Source: Isoperla grammatica
Lineage: Eukaryota > Arthropoda > Insecta > Plecoptera > Perlodidae
NCBI GenBank assembly: GCA_945910005.1
Contig: OX246743.1
Span: forward strand, 7,785,089 to 7,849,088
Direction of reading: 5' to 3'
DNA: 64,000 bases
Translations under genes and position numbers: made by a program
Notes under the pieces: generated by a model
What the model saw: the letters and a program-made list of their open reading frames with translations, nothing else
The model's database searches: none
Told to the model about the DNA's origin: nothing
In this document: in pieces, positions 1 to 11,116 of the stretch
Layout of the letters: every line of letters starts with the position of its first letter
Position numbering within the stretch: the first letter of the stretch is position 1

Positions 1-930
1 AAACCTCTCTTCAGTAAGTTTACCTGGCGCCGGCTCAACCACACGCACTTGCGCACCTGCGAATGTCTATCAACACTTCGCGGTATAGATGTTTTTCACC
101 CTGGTAGTAGATACCAAAGGCAAGGAGAAAACAGTGCTCTTACTAGACGCACAGAGTTGCACTAGGCTAGATGAACTTTGATAGCCACCTGCCTTATCTA
201 TTGTTTCTCAAGCGGACAGTGTCGAGTCAGGGTAATTTGAATCCCTGGCCGGCCGGATGGAAGCTAGGCTCAGAGGAAACTTGCTCACGCTAGCTCAGTG
301 TCACTGAATTCCCAACCTCACAAGACTTACTTAGCACCGTAGACCGTGCTGTGATCGTGAAAATAACCTTCTAAAACACTATCCCTATTCGCCAATTACG
401 GCTTAGTGCGCGCAGAGCTTTCTCAATTGATTATCAGTTTTCAACAACCCCCGTCTATTCACGTTATACGCTTTCGCGAATTTACTTTCCTCTCCGTTCG
501 TCAGCAAATTCGCTATTGTTCGCGTATAGTGCAGTGACCGTGCCCCGAACCTGGACCTACTCTGCTTGCACACCCTTCAACGCACCTGGATAACACTCGG
601 CAGCAAGTAAGTACTGAAATCTTCCTTACTATTTCATTTAATCAGCCGAAACTCGGTTCGCCCTAAATCTATGCAATGCATCATGGCTGGAACCACTTAT
701 GCTAACGTGGCACCGCCACCAGGTCTGTCCCTCTGTTGCCAAATAGGCTGGCAACTCTTTCAATACAATTTTCTTTTCTTTTATACATTCACAAGTTCTC
801 TGACATCACAGCTAGCTTACATTCTCAGGCACAATTTTTATATTTTGTTATGGCGTATCATCGGCTTATGATTTTATCTTCTTTTATTTGACTTCTGTCG
901 TCCTTGCTGCGGCCGCCCGTCCTATTCTGC
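1..930. other. Unassigned sequence left of the first hAT element
   Basis: No convincing gene is visible. Bases 923-930 (TATTCTGC) are the left target duplication of the hAT element that starts at 931. On the minus strand this stretch lies directly downstream of the env-like remnant, whose frame stops at the junction, so it may hold the 3' untranslated region or LTR of that old retroelement. I could not find a sequence here matching the probable LTR at 10788. A TGGCGCC motif near position 34 resembles a retroelement primer-binding site but stands alone. Confidence 0.35.
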
Positions 931-2210
931 CAGAGGCGGACTGGGGGGGTAAGGGCCCCGTACGGAAAAGGATTTAAGGGGCCCCGGAACTTGGCGAAGT
1001 GGAAAGGGGTCTGGGGCGAAGCCCCAGCCGCCGGAGGCGAAAATTTTTCAGCCTATTGTTTTCTGTAGAACGCATATAAACACGTTTAAAAATCGATAAA
1101 TGATGTGGAACAACGTGTTGAACTGTGAACACCACTTTAAAAAACGAAATTGAAGAAAAAACTTTCCCAACACTGGCAGTTTTATATTGTATATTTCACA
1201 CTATATTGTTTCTCAACCCTCTACAGTCTACAAATATCGAGTACTAGTTGTCCACTCGCATCGTGCAATTTGTACTCGCAACGAGGGAGCGAGATGTATA
1301 GGTGGGGGCTGGGGCGAAGCCCTTGCCGCCGGAGGCAACTTCGCCGAAGGCGAAACAATTTTCGGTCCTGCACGATGCTTAGTGGCCTAAAACGCGTTTT
1401 GAGGCGATATCCTAACATGAAAAACAATGAAACTAAAGTCAATATTGCATTTATAATTCCTTACTTAGGATGGAATTTCGATCTTGTCATTTGAGAAAGG
1501 CTTATGTCTAGTGCTGCGCGGGATCGGATTTCAGTAGGCACCGGATAGATATATTTTGGCCAAAATGTTCGCCTTTGAAAATTTTGAACACTTATAAACA
1601 CGCCATCAGCCCAATTTGTCATTTTTCTGATGTAACAAAGTTTACTCGCAAACTATGCAAAGTCACTCTCAAGTTGCGAGCTAGCATGCAGTAATTTGGA
1701 GGATTGTTGTTTCCTATTTATTTGTTTAGAACGCATAACATGTGTAAAAATCGATAAATGATGTATAGTATGTGGAACAACAGAACTATCCCAACACTGG
1801 CAGTTGGATATTTCAAACTATATTGTTCCCCATAAATTTGTTTAGAATGTTTATAAACACGTTTCAAAATCGATACACGACGATAAATATGTGGAACACA
1901 TGTTGTACTGTGAACCACTTTGAAAATTAAATTTTAGAAAAAACTTTCCCAACAATGGCATGTTTTATATTTTAAAATAAACTAGTAAGTAAGTAGTAGT
2001 AGCACTTGTAGATGGTCTATTTGATACGTTATGTCCCTTTCTACACTGACATGAGATGACATGTTATGCTCTTCTTACTATTTAGTTTCATAATCTATAT
2101 AGCGTAAGATATTTATTTTCAGGTGGTTGGGTGGTGGCCCCCAAGGGGGCCCCCACCCGGGGGGGCCCCGTACGGGTTTCCGTAGTTCCGTACCTGCCAG
2201 TCCGCCTCTG
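931..2210. mobile_element. Non-autonomous hAT-type transposon with 8-bp target duplication
   Basis: Terminal inverted repeats read CAGAGGCGGACTGG at 931 and CCAGTCCGCCTCTG ending at 2210. They are flanked by the perfect 8-bp duplication TATTCTGC (923-930 and 2211-2218), which is the hAT signature. No transposase frame is present. The interior is built from related copies of a segment of roughly 130-150 bp (about 1066-1215, 1724-1826 and 1836-1966), each with a TAAAAATCGATAAATGATG-like core, plus two copies of a CTGGGGC-gaa-GCCCCAG hairpin module (1011-1027 and, weaker, 1309-1323). It is inserted at the 3' end of the env-like remnant. Confidence 0.85.
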
Positions 2211-3213
2211 TATTCTGCCCTCCTGGAGAACAACGTCCGAGGGGCGACCTCAACTTCGCTGCAAAGCTCAGTCTCGCCTGCCGCGTCACCGCCTCTTATC
2301 GCCTCCAAGCACACGACCTCAGGCCGCGGCGCCAAATGGACAGCCACCGACGACAGCTGCGAAGGCTTGGCTCCACTTCTCCTCCGTCGGTAACAGCAGA
2401 CACCTAGCATAGAGATTACCAAAATTAGGACAATGCTTCCGACTGGAATCCCATACTGACTAACGGGATGGTACACAGTTTCCTTAATTTCCTTAAGTCG
2501 CCTCATCAGCGAGTTTATTACTACCGTCCTCTCCCCATTCTATTGACGGAACCGTACTCTAGCATGTACGCTTTAATGCCCTCATGACTAGCTACAACCT
2601 TCTTGCTTAAATGGTCATACTCAATATCCTCCCTTACTGGTATCTGAGGAAGAACTATAGAATCCAACTCTGATGCAACATGGGTTACACCATTACTGTA
2701 AGGCAACAACCTGAAATTATCCGAATAAGTAATAACAATCAGATGTCATTTCCATCATCCCTGTGCCAGATACCACCTGACTTCGTCCTCCCGAGCTGCT
2801 GGCTGCCGTACGACACCGTTGGACCATCCGAGTAGGGGTTGAGACGCTGTACACCCAGGACTTCATGTCGGGAGTCCGGATCCAGCGCGCCTTGAAACCA
2901 CCCGGACACAGCCTCCGGTCGCAGACCCTTCGAGCCGCCTCCTGCTGCCCGAGGAACATCGCCGCTTCACAACTCTCTGCTCAGTAGGTATCAATAGCTA
3001 TATTAGCAGGACAGATCACAAAAAAATTGCCTAATTGGCAGGTTAGATAATCGGCCATGGTCATTACCAGGTACGACTGCCTATCGCTCCATAACGCGAT
3101 ATAATCGTACACGTTCTCCATAGCAATGCCATCACCCAACTTATCATCCAGATAAGGCAACGATTTAATTTGGTACAGCTCAAATGACCTATCTTTCTAT
3201 ACTCAAAGGGAGC
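2211..3213 (-). pseudogene. Env-like glycoprotein remnant of an LTR retroelement, C-terminal part
   Basis: Reading the minus strand gives successive fragments in shifting frames. A region rich in Asp and Tyr (about 3195-2990) comes first, then Cys-containing segments with a W-x-Y motif and a Gly-Thr-Gly stretch (about 2960-2715), then an acidic segment (2709-2521). Last is a strongly hydrophobic membrane anchor followed by a CCYRRRR-type basic tail (about 2506-2390). This order resembles the membrane-proximal half of envelope proteins of env-bearing Gypsy-type elements. Stops and frameshifts separate the pieces (for example three stop codons after 2521), so it is dead. The open frame appears to end where the hAT element inserted. 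Upstream codons continue beyond the Gypsy insertion at 8006-8090. Family assignment is an inference from layout. Confidence 0.5.
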
Positions 3214-3432
3214 TGTAATGTCCGGGACAAGGTACAGTGAAGGTACAGTGATAACTCGGTGATATTTCGTTATAATCAGTCTTTAATAGACACTAGCAAC
3301 AGACTACATGTTCTCAGAGCAACCACCATTACTAACCTCTCGGTCCCCACATCCGGTTCCTGATCACCGCCCACTCCACATGCTACTCAGCTATGGACAC
3401 TACAGAAGGCAGTGCAGGCCTAATACATAACA
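3214..3432 (-). repeat. 3' LTR of the Gypsy element
   Basis: A 219-bp direct repeat of 7787-8005. In element orientation it starts TGTTATG and ends CATTACA. The polypurine tract lies immediately at 3433-3448. Confidence 0.93.
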
Positions 3433-3514
3433 ACTCCTCCCCCTTTTAGATTAACACAATTAACTTGATTATGATAGTACATAGAAATGAGGGGAATTGC
3501 AAAATTCTTCTTCT

Positions 3515-6500
3515 TCAACGCCTCACAAAATCCTGCAGATACTGCGGGACTCTGCGCTGCCTATGGGAACACCTGGTAGCGGAACTCAATGTATCCTGGA
3601 CCAGTGGACTAGCCGCTGGAGACTGTACCTCGGGGCCGTCCAGTAACTTATCTGGGTCCGGGTCTTGAGGGTCAGGATCTCTGTGTTCGACGGAGTCATC
3701 GGGAACAGCAGTCTCTTCAGACACTGAAGCGTTATTGTTACTTGGTAGGATTGCGGTTGGAACCGGTTGGACATCTGGTACATTTGATCGTGCTGGCTCG
3801 ACAGGTTGGACACGCCTTATCAGCTGATCAAGATGTCGCTTCTCCATGCCACCATCAGGTCTTTGAATCTGGAAGTTGCGCGGACCTTCCACCTGGGCAA
3901 CGACCCCTGGTAACCATTTTTCTCCGTGACCGTAGTGACGGTAGTAGACTGCGTCTCCCACTGCGAACTGTCTTGACTTTTGAGAATTAGCCACAGCCGT
4001 TTCCTCCCTTTTTGAATTACTCACTGCTGTCGCTGGATGTAATTTGTCAAATAGAGTTCGAATCTTCCTCCCCATCAGCATCTCCGATGGACTGAGTCCT
4101 GTTGACTGACTAGGCGTGGTGCGCAGCGTCAGCAAAATGTTCGCTAGTTGTATGCTCCAATCGGCAACTGGCAACTTTTTCAGAAGATTCTTCAGTGTTT
4201 GAACTGTACGTTCAGCCTGCCCATTGGAAGCTGGACTATAAGGAGCAGATTTTATGTGAACAATTAAATTCGTTTTTAAAAACTGTGCAAATTCCTCTGA
4301 GCGAAAGGCAGGGCCATTATCGCTAACCAGCTCATCCGGCACCCCATGCGTAGCGAACCATGTTCTGAGCCATGCGATCGTGGTTTTTGTGGACATGGAC
4401 CCCTGGGTGCCCACCGCCTCGACCCATTTCGATCTGGCGTCCACCAGTACGAGGAACGTGTGACCATTAACAGGTCCGGCATAGTCCACGTGCAGTCTAG
4501 ACCATACTTGACTGGGTACAGACCATGGAATCACGGGTGATTTGCTAGGGTTGGGTCTGCATTGGGAGCATTCCCTGCATGATAAAACCAATGACTCAAT
4601 GTTCTGGTCAATGTTCGGCCACCATACATAACTGCGAGCTAAGGCCTTTGTCTTAACTATGCCCAAATGCACTTTGTGCAACTGTTCTAATACTGCACTT
4701 CTGAGCTTCAGTGGAATCACTACCCTGTTGCCGCGTAATAGGCATCCTTTCATCACCGAAAAGTGACCCACCTTTGCTTTGAGGTATTCTCGAACCTCAG
4801 GAGAGACATGCGCATGGTTCCACCCTCGCAGCACTCCTTCGAGGACCTGCGACAGGATTGGGTCGTCTCTGGTCGCACGAGCTACACTTTCTGAGTTGAG
4901 TGGTGAATCTGGCGGGGCTCCCTCCAAAAGAAGAACACCTGCAGGATCAGGATACTCTGCGTCCTCAACGGTTCCTACAGGGAACCTGCTCAAGAAATCA
5001 GCATTGCTGTGAAGTTTGCCGGGTCTATGCTTCAGAGTGTAGTTGTAGTTACTCAACATCAAACACCAGCGAATCATCCTTGGAGATACTACATCTGGTA
5101 TCGGTTTGTCAGGGCGGAAAACTCCTAGTAAGGGTTTATGATCCGTGAGAATAGTAAATGGACGTCCCGCCAAGTACATGTGGAACTTAGTTACCCCAAA
5201 AATCACTGACAGCCCCTCTTTGTCAAACTGGCCATAGTTAACTTCACTGGGACGTAGAGAGCGTGACGCAAATGCCACAGGCTTCTCACTACCATCCTTG
5301 AGGATGTGTGATAGCACAGCTCCAACACCATGCGGTGCTGCATCACAGGCTAAAATCAATGGCAGTTCAGGATCATAGTGCGCCAAAACAACCCCTGAAG
5401 TCATAACTTCTTTAACGTAACTTACACAGGCTTCTTGCTGCTCCTCCCATTTCCATGGAACACCATCACGAAGTAGCTCGTACAGTGGATGGAACACTGT
5501 GGCCTTATGAGGAAAGAATCTGTCGTAATAATTCACGTAGCCTAAGTAGACTTGAAGTTCCTCCTTGTTTCTTGGTGAGGGTGCATCCAACAGGTCCTTA
5601 ACCTTGCGGTCTGTTGGGCGTACTCCGTCTCCTGAAATGTGATATCCCACATATTCAAGTGAAGGTACATTGAACAAGCACTTCTCCAGGCGAAGCTTGA
5701 ACCCAGCTTGCTGTAGACGAGAAAGCACCTGGTTGACTCGCTGCCACAATTCGTCTTCATTTTCTGCGGTGCAGAGGATATCGTCCATGTACACTACAAC
5801 TCCAGGAATCCCGGCTAGAATACTGTCCATGATTTTTTGGAATAATGCCGGAGCGGATGACAGACCTGGTGTAAGACGCCTCATCTGGTACAGCCCTCTA
5901 TGCGTGTTCAGGGTTAACACACGTGACGTTTCATTGTCCACGGTAACTTGCATGAAGGCATGGGACATATCAAATTTTGCAAACGTTTTGCCTCGTGCAA
6001 GCTTGTTCAAAACATTGTTGATAGTTGGTAAGGGATAGATCTCCTGCTGACACAGTGGATTGATGGTCCCGCTGAAGTCTCCGCAGATGCGTATGGTCCC
6101 ATCCCTCTTTTCTACGTTGACCGTAGGCGTACCCCACTCGGAGGTGTCCACGGGTTGCAGTACGCCATCCTCAACAAGTTCGTCCAGGGCCGCGTTGACC
6201 CTTGATTCAAGAGCATATGGTACCGCTCGTGACCGTCTGAACACGGGTGTGGTCCCTGGTTTGAGATAGATGTGAGCCGGAGGTCCCGTGTACTTCCCTA
6301 GGCCTGGAGTGAACACATCGCTGAATAACCGTATCTCGGGTGGCAAATTTCCTTCAGAAATACTGTTAATTCCCTCTACACTTATTCCCAGGAATGGGAA
6401 CCACCATCTGCCCATGAGACTTGGTCCCGACTTGCGCATGACCAACAATGGTAGTTTGGTATGCGTGTCCCGATAGCTAATTGTAGCACTGAATTGACCT

Positions 6501-7639
6501 TCCACCTGCAACTCTTCGTTGGACCAAGTATTGAGATTCACTGACGGTCTATCTAGCTGTTGTTCCGGGAACATAGACTTGAAAATATCCATGCCAATAA
6601 TAGAATGGCTTGCGCCACTATCGACCTCCATTCTCAGCGGCTTCCCCTCCACACACACTGTTACAAATACTGGTGGCGGAGCTGGAGTGTGCCCGAGTGT
6701 AGACGTATGGAACAGGAAAGCACCTACCTGGGGTAGCTCAGTGTCTGATGTAGGCCCATCAGTAGATGATTGGATATTATGTGCCTTCCCTTGTGATTGC
6801 TTGTGATTAGGCTTATAGCCTTGCTGAGGCTTGCCTGAGCTGCTACTGGCACCCTGGTTCCTCTTCTTTTTCATACATGCTGCTTCAATGTGACCTTGAA
6901 TATTACAGTACCTGCATTTTACTTGGGCAAATCTACAAGTCTGCGGTGCATGATTCCCATCGCATCGGAAACACAGTGAATTATCAGACTGCTTGGGCTT
7001 CCCTCCCCCGTTGGCAAATGATCGTTGACCCGCATTGCTGGGAGCAGCACGGTGAACAGCACTAGTGGCCGCAGCTACTGGAGCCTGCAACTGGGTGACA
7101 TGAGACTTCGCAGCTTCGGCTGCCAATACCTTGTCAGCGGCTGATTTCAAGGTTAGGTCAGGCGTGCGAAACAATGATTCCTTGACCTGAGGGTCAGTCA
7201 CACCTGCCACTATCTGCCCGAGGAGTTGTTCGTCCAATTGAGAAGGTTCAAACTCACACGATACTGCTAACATTCTGAGCTCTGCTAGGAAGTCCTTAAA
7301 TGCCTCACCCGGCTGCTGGACACGCCGGCGAAAAATGTCACGCTGGACCCACTTACTGGCCTTGGGTATGTAATGTGAGTCTAGAAGTTCAAGAGCTGTC
7401 TGGTAGTCGATCTCGGATGTTGCTCGGGGCATACATAGCTTCCTGATAGTTGCAAAAACTACCCCACCAGTACCGGAGAATAGGATTGCTTTCTTCCGTT
7501 TGGCGTCAGTAATTGCGTTGGCTTCGAAATAATATTCAAGCTGCTCTTTGAATATCTTCCAGTCTTCGGCATGGCCGGACACGAACGTTGGAACGGACCC
7601 AATTGTGCCTACTACGACGGTCGTAATAGCGTCAGCCAT
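3515..7639 (-). CDS. Gypsy Gag-Pol polyprotein, 1374 aa, intact
   Basis: A single frame without stops encodes, in order: a Gag capsid region (about 1-190); two zinc knuckles (CFRCDGNHAPQTC and CRYCNIQGHIEAAC, about 223-255); an aspartic protease with catalytic D-S-G at 340-342; a reverse transcriptase with YMDD at 617-620; an RNase H with catalytic Asp near 765; and an integrase. The integrase has an H-H-C-C zinc domain (His near 988/991, Cys near 1021-1027) and a D-D-E core at about D1052, D1107 and E1144. A chromodomain-free C-terminus with acidic, Asp/Pro-rich tail ends the protein. Gag and Pol share one frame, so no frameshift is needed. The start at 7639 is the first Met and leads directly into Gag. 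All catalytic residues are present, so the copy may still be active. Confidence 0.93.
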   Translation of the reverse strand: MADAITTVVVGTIGSVPTFVSGHAEDWKIFKEQLEYYFEANAITDAKRKKAILFSGTGGVVFATIRKLCMPRATSEIDYQTALELLDSHYIPKASKWVQRDIFRRRVQQPGEAFKDFLAELRMLAVSCEFEPSQLDEQLLGQIVAGVTDPQVKESLFRTPDLTLKSAADKVLAAEAAKSHVTQLQAPVAAATSAVHRAAPSNAGQRSFANGGGKPKQSDNSLCFRCDGNHAPQTCRFAQVKCRYCNIQGHIEAACMKKKRNQGASSSSGKPQQGYKPNHKQSQGKAHNIQSSTDGPTSDTELPQVGAFLFHTSTLGHTPAPPPVFVTVCVEGKPLRMEVDSGASHSIIGMDIFKSMFPEQQLDRPSVNLNTWSNEELQVEGQFSATISYRDTHTKLPLLVMRKSGPSLMGRWWFPFLGISVEGINSISEGNLPPEIRLFSDVFTPGLGKYTGPPAHIYLKPGTTPVFRRSRAVPYALESRVNAALDELVEDGVLQPVDTSEWGTPTVNVEKRDGTIRICGDFSGTINPLCQQEIYPLPTINNVLNKLARGKTFAKFDMSHAFMQVTVDNETSRVLTLNTHRGLYQMRRLTPGLSSAPALFQKIMDSILAGIPGVVVYMDDILCTAENEDELWQRVNQVLSRLQQAGFKLRLEKCLFNVPSLEYVGYHISGDGVRPTDRKVKDLLDAPSPRNKEELQVYLGYVNYYDRFFPHKATVFHPLYELLRDGVPWKWEEQQEACVSYVKEVMTSGVVLAHYDPELPLILACDAAPHGVGAVLSHILKDGSEKPVAFASRSLRPSEVNYGQFDKEGLSVIFGVTKFHMYLAGRPFTILTDHKPLLGVFRPDKPIPDVVSPRMIRWCLMLSNYNYTLKHRPGKLHSNADFLSRFPVGTVEDAEYPDPAGVLLLEGAPPDSPLNSESVARATRDDPILSQVLEGVLRGWNHAHVSPEVREYLKAKVGHFSVMKGCLLRGNRVVIPLKLRSAVLEQLHKVHLGIVKTKALARSYVWWPNIDQNIESLVLSCRECSQCRPNPSKSPVIPWSVPSQVWSRLHVDYAGPVNGHTFLVLVDARSKWVEAVGTQGSMSTKTTIAWLRTWFATHGVPDELVSDNGPAFRSEEFAQFLKTNLIVHIKSAPYSPASNGQAERTVQTLKNLLKKLPVADWSIQLANILLTLRTTPSQSTGLSPSEMLMGRKIRTLFDKLHPATAVSNSKREETAVANSQKSRQFAVGDAVYYRHYGHGEKWLPGVVAQVEGPRNFQIQRPDGGMEKRHLDQLIRRVQPVEPARSNVPDVQPVPTAILPSNNNASVSEETAVPDDSVEHRDPDPQDPDPDKLLDGPEVQSPAASPLVQDTLSSATRCSHRQRRVPQYLQDFVRR

Positions 7640-7786
7640 GGTAGAAGCGTCTAGGCCTAGCGTGGCTAGCCTAGGCCTAGGCGTGGAACCTCAGAGAGCG
7701 CGAGCACATGGCGTGAAAACACAAAAGTAAGCAAAAAGGTCGCAAAACCAGTTTAAATCTCGTTCATCCTCGTCGCCAAAAGTTCT

Positions 7787-8005
7787 TGTAATGTCCGGGA
7801 CAAGGTACAGTGAAGGTACAGTGATAACTCGGTGATATTTCGTTATAATCAGTCTTTAATAGACACTAGCAACAGACTACATGTTCTCAGAGCAACCACC
7901 CTTACTAACCTCCCGGTCCCCACATCCGGTTCCTGATCACCGCCCACTCCACATGCTACTCAGCTATGGACACTACAGAAGGCAGTGCAGGCCTAATACA
8001 TAACA
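7787..8005 (-). repeat. 5' LTR of the Gypsy element
   Basis: 219-bp LTR bounded by the GGAGC duplication at 8006-8010. It should carry the promoter of the minus-strand element. The primer-binding site lies immediately inside, at about 7769-7783. Confidence 0.93.
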
Positions 8006-8128
8006 GGAGCTTATCATTTATACAGTTATTACTCATAATTATAGTATGCCCCTTCACCCTTAAATCAACCTCAAATGCTGTTTTTTTTCCTTACACATTT
8101 GGCATTAATTACAAATTCTCAGGAGTTA
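8006..8128 (-). pseudogene. Continuation of the env-like remnant beyond the Gypsy insertion
   Basis: If the 4.8-kb Gypsy element and one GGAGC copy are removed, the minus-strand sequence from about 8090 to 8006 runs into the env-like debris at 3213. A short open stretch (about 30 codons, after an A-run and a stop) crosses the junction before a frame shift. No further domain is recognisable. Confidence 0.35.
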
Positions 8129-10579
8129 TCAAAAAGTGACTGTCAGCCGATTCTTAGTAAATGGAGAGAGCATGACAATGAACACTAAATCATACAACTC
8201 ACGCTCCAAAATCTCGAAAGCAACTTGCTGTTTTTCTGACCAAACAAAAGGCACATCTTGCTTCGTAAGCTCAGTTAAGGCCAGGGCGATAATCGCAAAA
8301 TTCGGTACATACCTTCTGTAGTACCCCGCCAGCCCAACAAAAGCTCGTACCTCTTTCACATTGGTTGGCCTCTCGGAGCCTCTCTAATACCCTTGTTAGA
8401 GCCTGAATGTGTTCATCCAGAGACACACTATACAAAATAATGTCATCCAAGTAAACCATGCACTCTACTCCTTTGAGTCCTGCTAGTACACAGTCCATCA
8501 GTCTCTGAAATGTGGCAGGAGCGCCTCCCAGACCCATCGCCAATCTTTTATAATGCCAATGACCCATTGACGGCAAAGAGAAAGCAGTTTTCTCCTTGTC
8601 CTTGTCGTCAATCTTACATTGATAATACCCGCTACGTAAATCCAACGTAGTAAAATATTTGCAGTTGCCCAGATTATCCAAAGTTTCCGTAATATTCGGC
8701 AAAGGGTATGCATCCCCTTTGGTTACCTGGTTTAACCCCCGAAAATCTGTCACAAGTCGATATTTGACCTTACCATCAGGGCCAGGCAACTTTTTGGGTA
8801 TCATCAAAATGGGTGAATTCCACGGCAACCTAGATGGCTCGATAACTCCCTTACGGAGCATATCTTTCACATGCTCTTCCGCAACCTCTTTAATCGCGTG
8901 CGGCCTCCTATAGAGAGCCTTGTGAACTGGTCTAGCATCACCAGTATCAATGGTATGACACACCATACTGGTACACCCCAACTCATTTCCCGAGTCCACG
9001 AACAATTCCCTGTACTTACCCAGTACAGTCCCCATCTTAGCCTTATCCTCTGGGCTCAAGTGGGCGAGTTTCCGTTCCAGAAGTGCGTCAACGTGCTCTA
9101 GTTCGTGCTTAACCCGCATCGAAACATGCCCTTTGTCACCAGGGTGCACTACGCATACTTCTTCCGGGGCGTCCTTCAAACTGGTACACCCCAACTCATT
9201 TTCCGAGTCCACGAACAATTCCCTGTACTTACCCAGTACAGCCCCCATCTTAGCCCTATCCTCTGGGCTCAAGTGGGCGAGTTTCTGTTCCAGAAGTGCG
9301 TCAACGTGCTCTAGTTCGTGCTTTACCCGCATCGAAACATGCCCTTTGTCACCAGGGTGCACTACGCATACTTCTTCCGGGGTGTCCTTCGGCGTCAACC
9401 CCACCGCTTCTGCCTCACCTAACAAGGTATTCTTTTGCAATTGAATAGCGTCAGAGCCAATGTACATGACTTTAAGAGGCACCAAGCTGTCACACGTGAA
9501 AGCCGCTATGCGCGCCACTAACACACCGTGAATCTTCACGTCCTGAGGTTCGATCACAACCTCGACAGGCAACCGTGCACCCTTCCGACCGAGTTTACCG
9601 TAGACAATGACTTCACTACGCGCAGGCAGCCAAGCTGACTCGAGCGCATACACCTTCCAATTGGTAATTGTAGCGTTGACCGACTCACTAGCGCACTCAT
9701 GCTCGTCTCCCTGCCCTTCTCGCCCCCTGCGCGTGGCCATATGCGCATGGGCTTTGGGCGAGGCCGACTGGCCAGAGATTATAGATCCCTGACGTCGCCG
9801 GTGCGATCCTTGAACGGTTGGGGTCGCGACTCCCTCCCTCTCAGTAACGGATCTTATAGAACATGATGTGCAGATATGTCCATGATGACAACCTGCTGCG
9901 CTTGCGGACTTCCCAGTAACTGGTACTTCGCTACTACCAATCGTAAGTTTCTGCGCTGCGAAATCAAGCAACACCTGTTTTCGCGCCAGAAAATCAATGC
10001 CCAAAATTCCATCGTACGGTAAATCTAACTCGGCCACATGAAAGTGGTGACTATACCGGTCACCCAACAGATCGAACGTAACAAATTGCAGCCCTACCAG
10101 CTGTAACCCGGTGCCTGTTACGCCTCTAGCCGTCGTACGATTAGCCCTAAGTGTAGTCTTACTTACTCCAGACTGCAGCATAGAAACTGTAGCACCTGTG
10201 CCTACTAACAATTCCCTGTATTGTCCATCTATGCTGACAGCCAAAAGGATTCCACGAACCCTACCATCCTGAGCTGCTACACTAGGAATCACTATCGACT
10301 TGGCTAGTTCTCGCTCGACGTCGGGACCGCAACGTCCGAAGCCTCCCCTCTCCAAGGCTTGACCAAGTTCCCCACAGTGAGGTCCTTCACTATGTGAATC
10401 CCTCCCTGGATCCCGCCTGTTGAAGTAGCTTGTTGACTGGGTTCATACTTAACCCCAGTCTTCTTTAGCTGAACTACCTCTGCTCTAAGAGCAGTAAGCT
10501 CAGCCACAAGCTGATCAAATACCTCCCGTGTCACCGGCATGATGTGGACACTAAGTGGTAACAATTCGACCCAAAACAA
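8129..10579 (-). pseudogene. Decayed Gypsy gag-pol with internal deletions
   Basis: Three frames make up a broken second Gypsy element. A short Gag start with a heptad-like segment (10579-10304) shifts frame into protease and reverse transcriptase (10355-8271), then shifts again into the end of RT (8359-8129). The protease has G-T-G-A where D-T/S-G is expected, so the catalytic Asp is lost. The RT keeps YLDD (in MVYLDDIILYS). Most of Gag is missing. About 40-50 residues are missing between the RT thumb and the VKEVRAFVGLAGYYRR segment. RNase H and integrase are absent. A 213-bp tandem duplication (about 8968-9393) repeats 71 codons in frame. The element is non-functional. Confidence 0.88.
8968..9393 (-). 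repeat. 213-bp in-frame tandem duplication inside decayed pol
   Basis: Two adjacent copies offset by 213 bp (the TACTGGTACACCCCAACTC sequence near 8967 recurs near 9180). Because 213 is a multiple of three, the frame survives and the encoded 71-residue block between protease and RT appears twice. Confidence 0.85.
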
Positions 10580-10787
10580 CTACTTAAATCAACAGGTCGG
10601 ATACCAGGCAGTACAAAAAGATACACCACTGTGGTAACAAGCACACACACAATGACTAAAATGTACACTCACCTAAAGCAAGCACTCTCAATCTACCTCC
10701 CAAACCGATATCACTCAAGAAAAATAGTCTGCACGGGTTCTTTTATTTTTGCAATAAACAAAAATTCCATAACGCTGCCACCAAATG

Positions 10788-11116
10788 TAATGCCCCGAAA
10801 GCCAATGAAGACTCTCGAGAATACCGCCGACAGACTATTAATCCTAGAGGGAGATCGAGTAGGAGGCAGACGGAGGTGAGGAGTTAAAAGAGGCTAACTC
10901 ATAACTCCAATTCAATGCTATGTCTTTAATGCTTAGGTTTTACTCACGGACAGACCCGGTGACGTGCTGATCGTCGAACATTCCTGTATTGGGCAACAGG
11001 ACGCACTAGCTGTAGGTCGAGGACACCAGAGAGAGCCCCAGTTGGCCGAAACCCCGCTATATATATCGGCAGTCAATTTACTACCTACCCGTGGACATGA
11101 CGTAATTGTTATACAC
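10788..11116 (-). repeat. Probable 5' LTR of the decayed Gypsy element
   Basis: On the minus strand, a TGGTGGCAGCG-type primer-binding site (about 10773-10787) directly follows a CATTACA end at 10788, as expected at an LTR/leader junction upstream of gag. The outer end is not certain. TTATACA at 11110-11116 is a candidate, giving about 329 bp. No partner LTR was found at the left, so this rests on the binding site and position alone. Confidence 0.5.

Larger units (their letters stand above)
3214..8005 (-). mobile_element. Full-length Gypsy (Ty3) LTR retrotransposon
   Basis: Two 219-bp LTRs (3214-3432 and 7787-8005) are flanked by the perfect 5-bp duplication GGAGC (3209-3213 and 8006-8010). 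I see about two differences between the LTRs (near the ACCACC-A/C-TTAC and CCTC-T/C-CGG sites), so insertion is recent. Transcription is on the minus strand. Just inside the 5' LTR (7787 side) is a primer-binding site of TGGCGACGAGGATG type, typical of many Gypsy elements. A purine tract (AAAAGGGGGAGGAG) precedes the 3' LTR. One frame encodes the whole Gag-Pol. The element split an older env-like remnant. Confidence 0.95.

Noticed and set aside
90..180. Short protease-like reading (LVVDTKGKEKTVLLLDA) on the plus strand
   Set aside because: Only about 30 codons, no proper D-S/T-G motif and no flanking retroelement domains.
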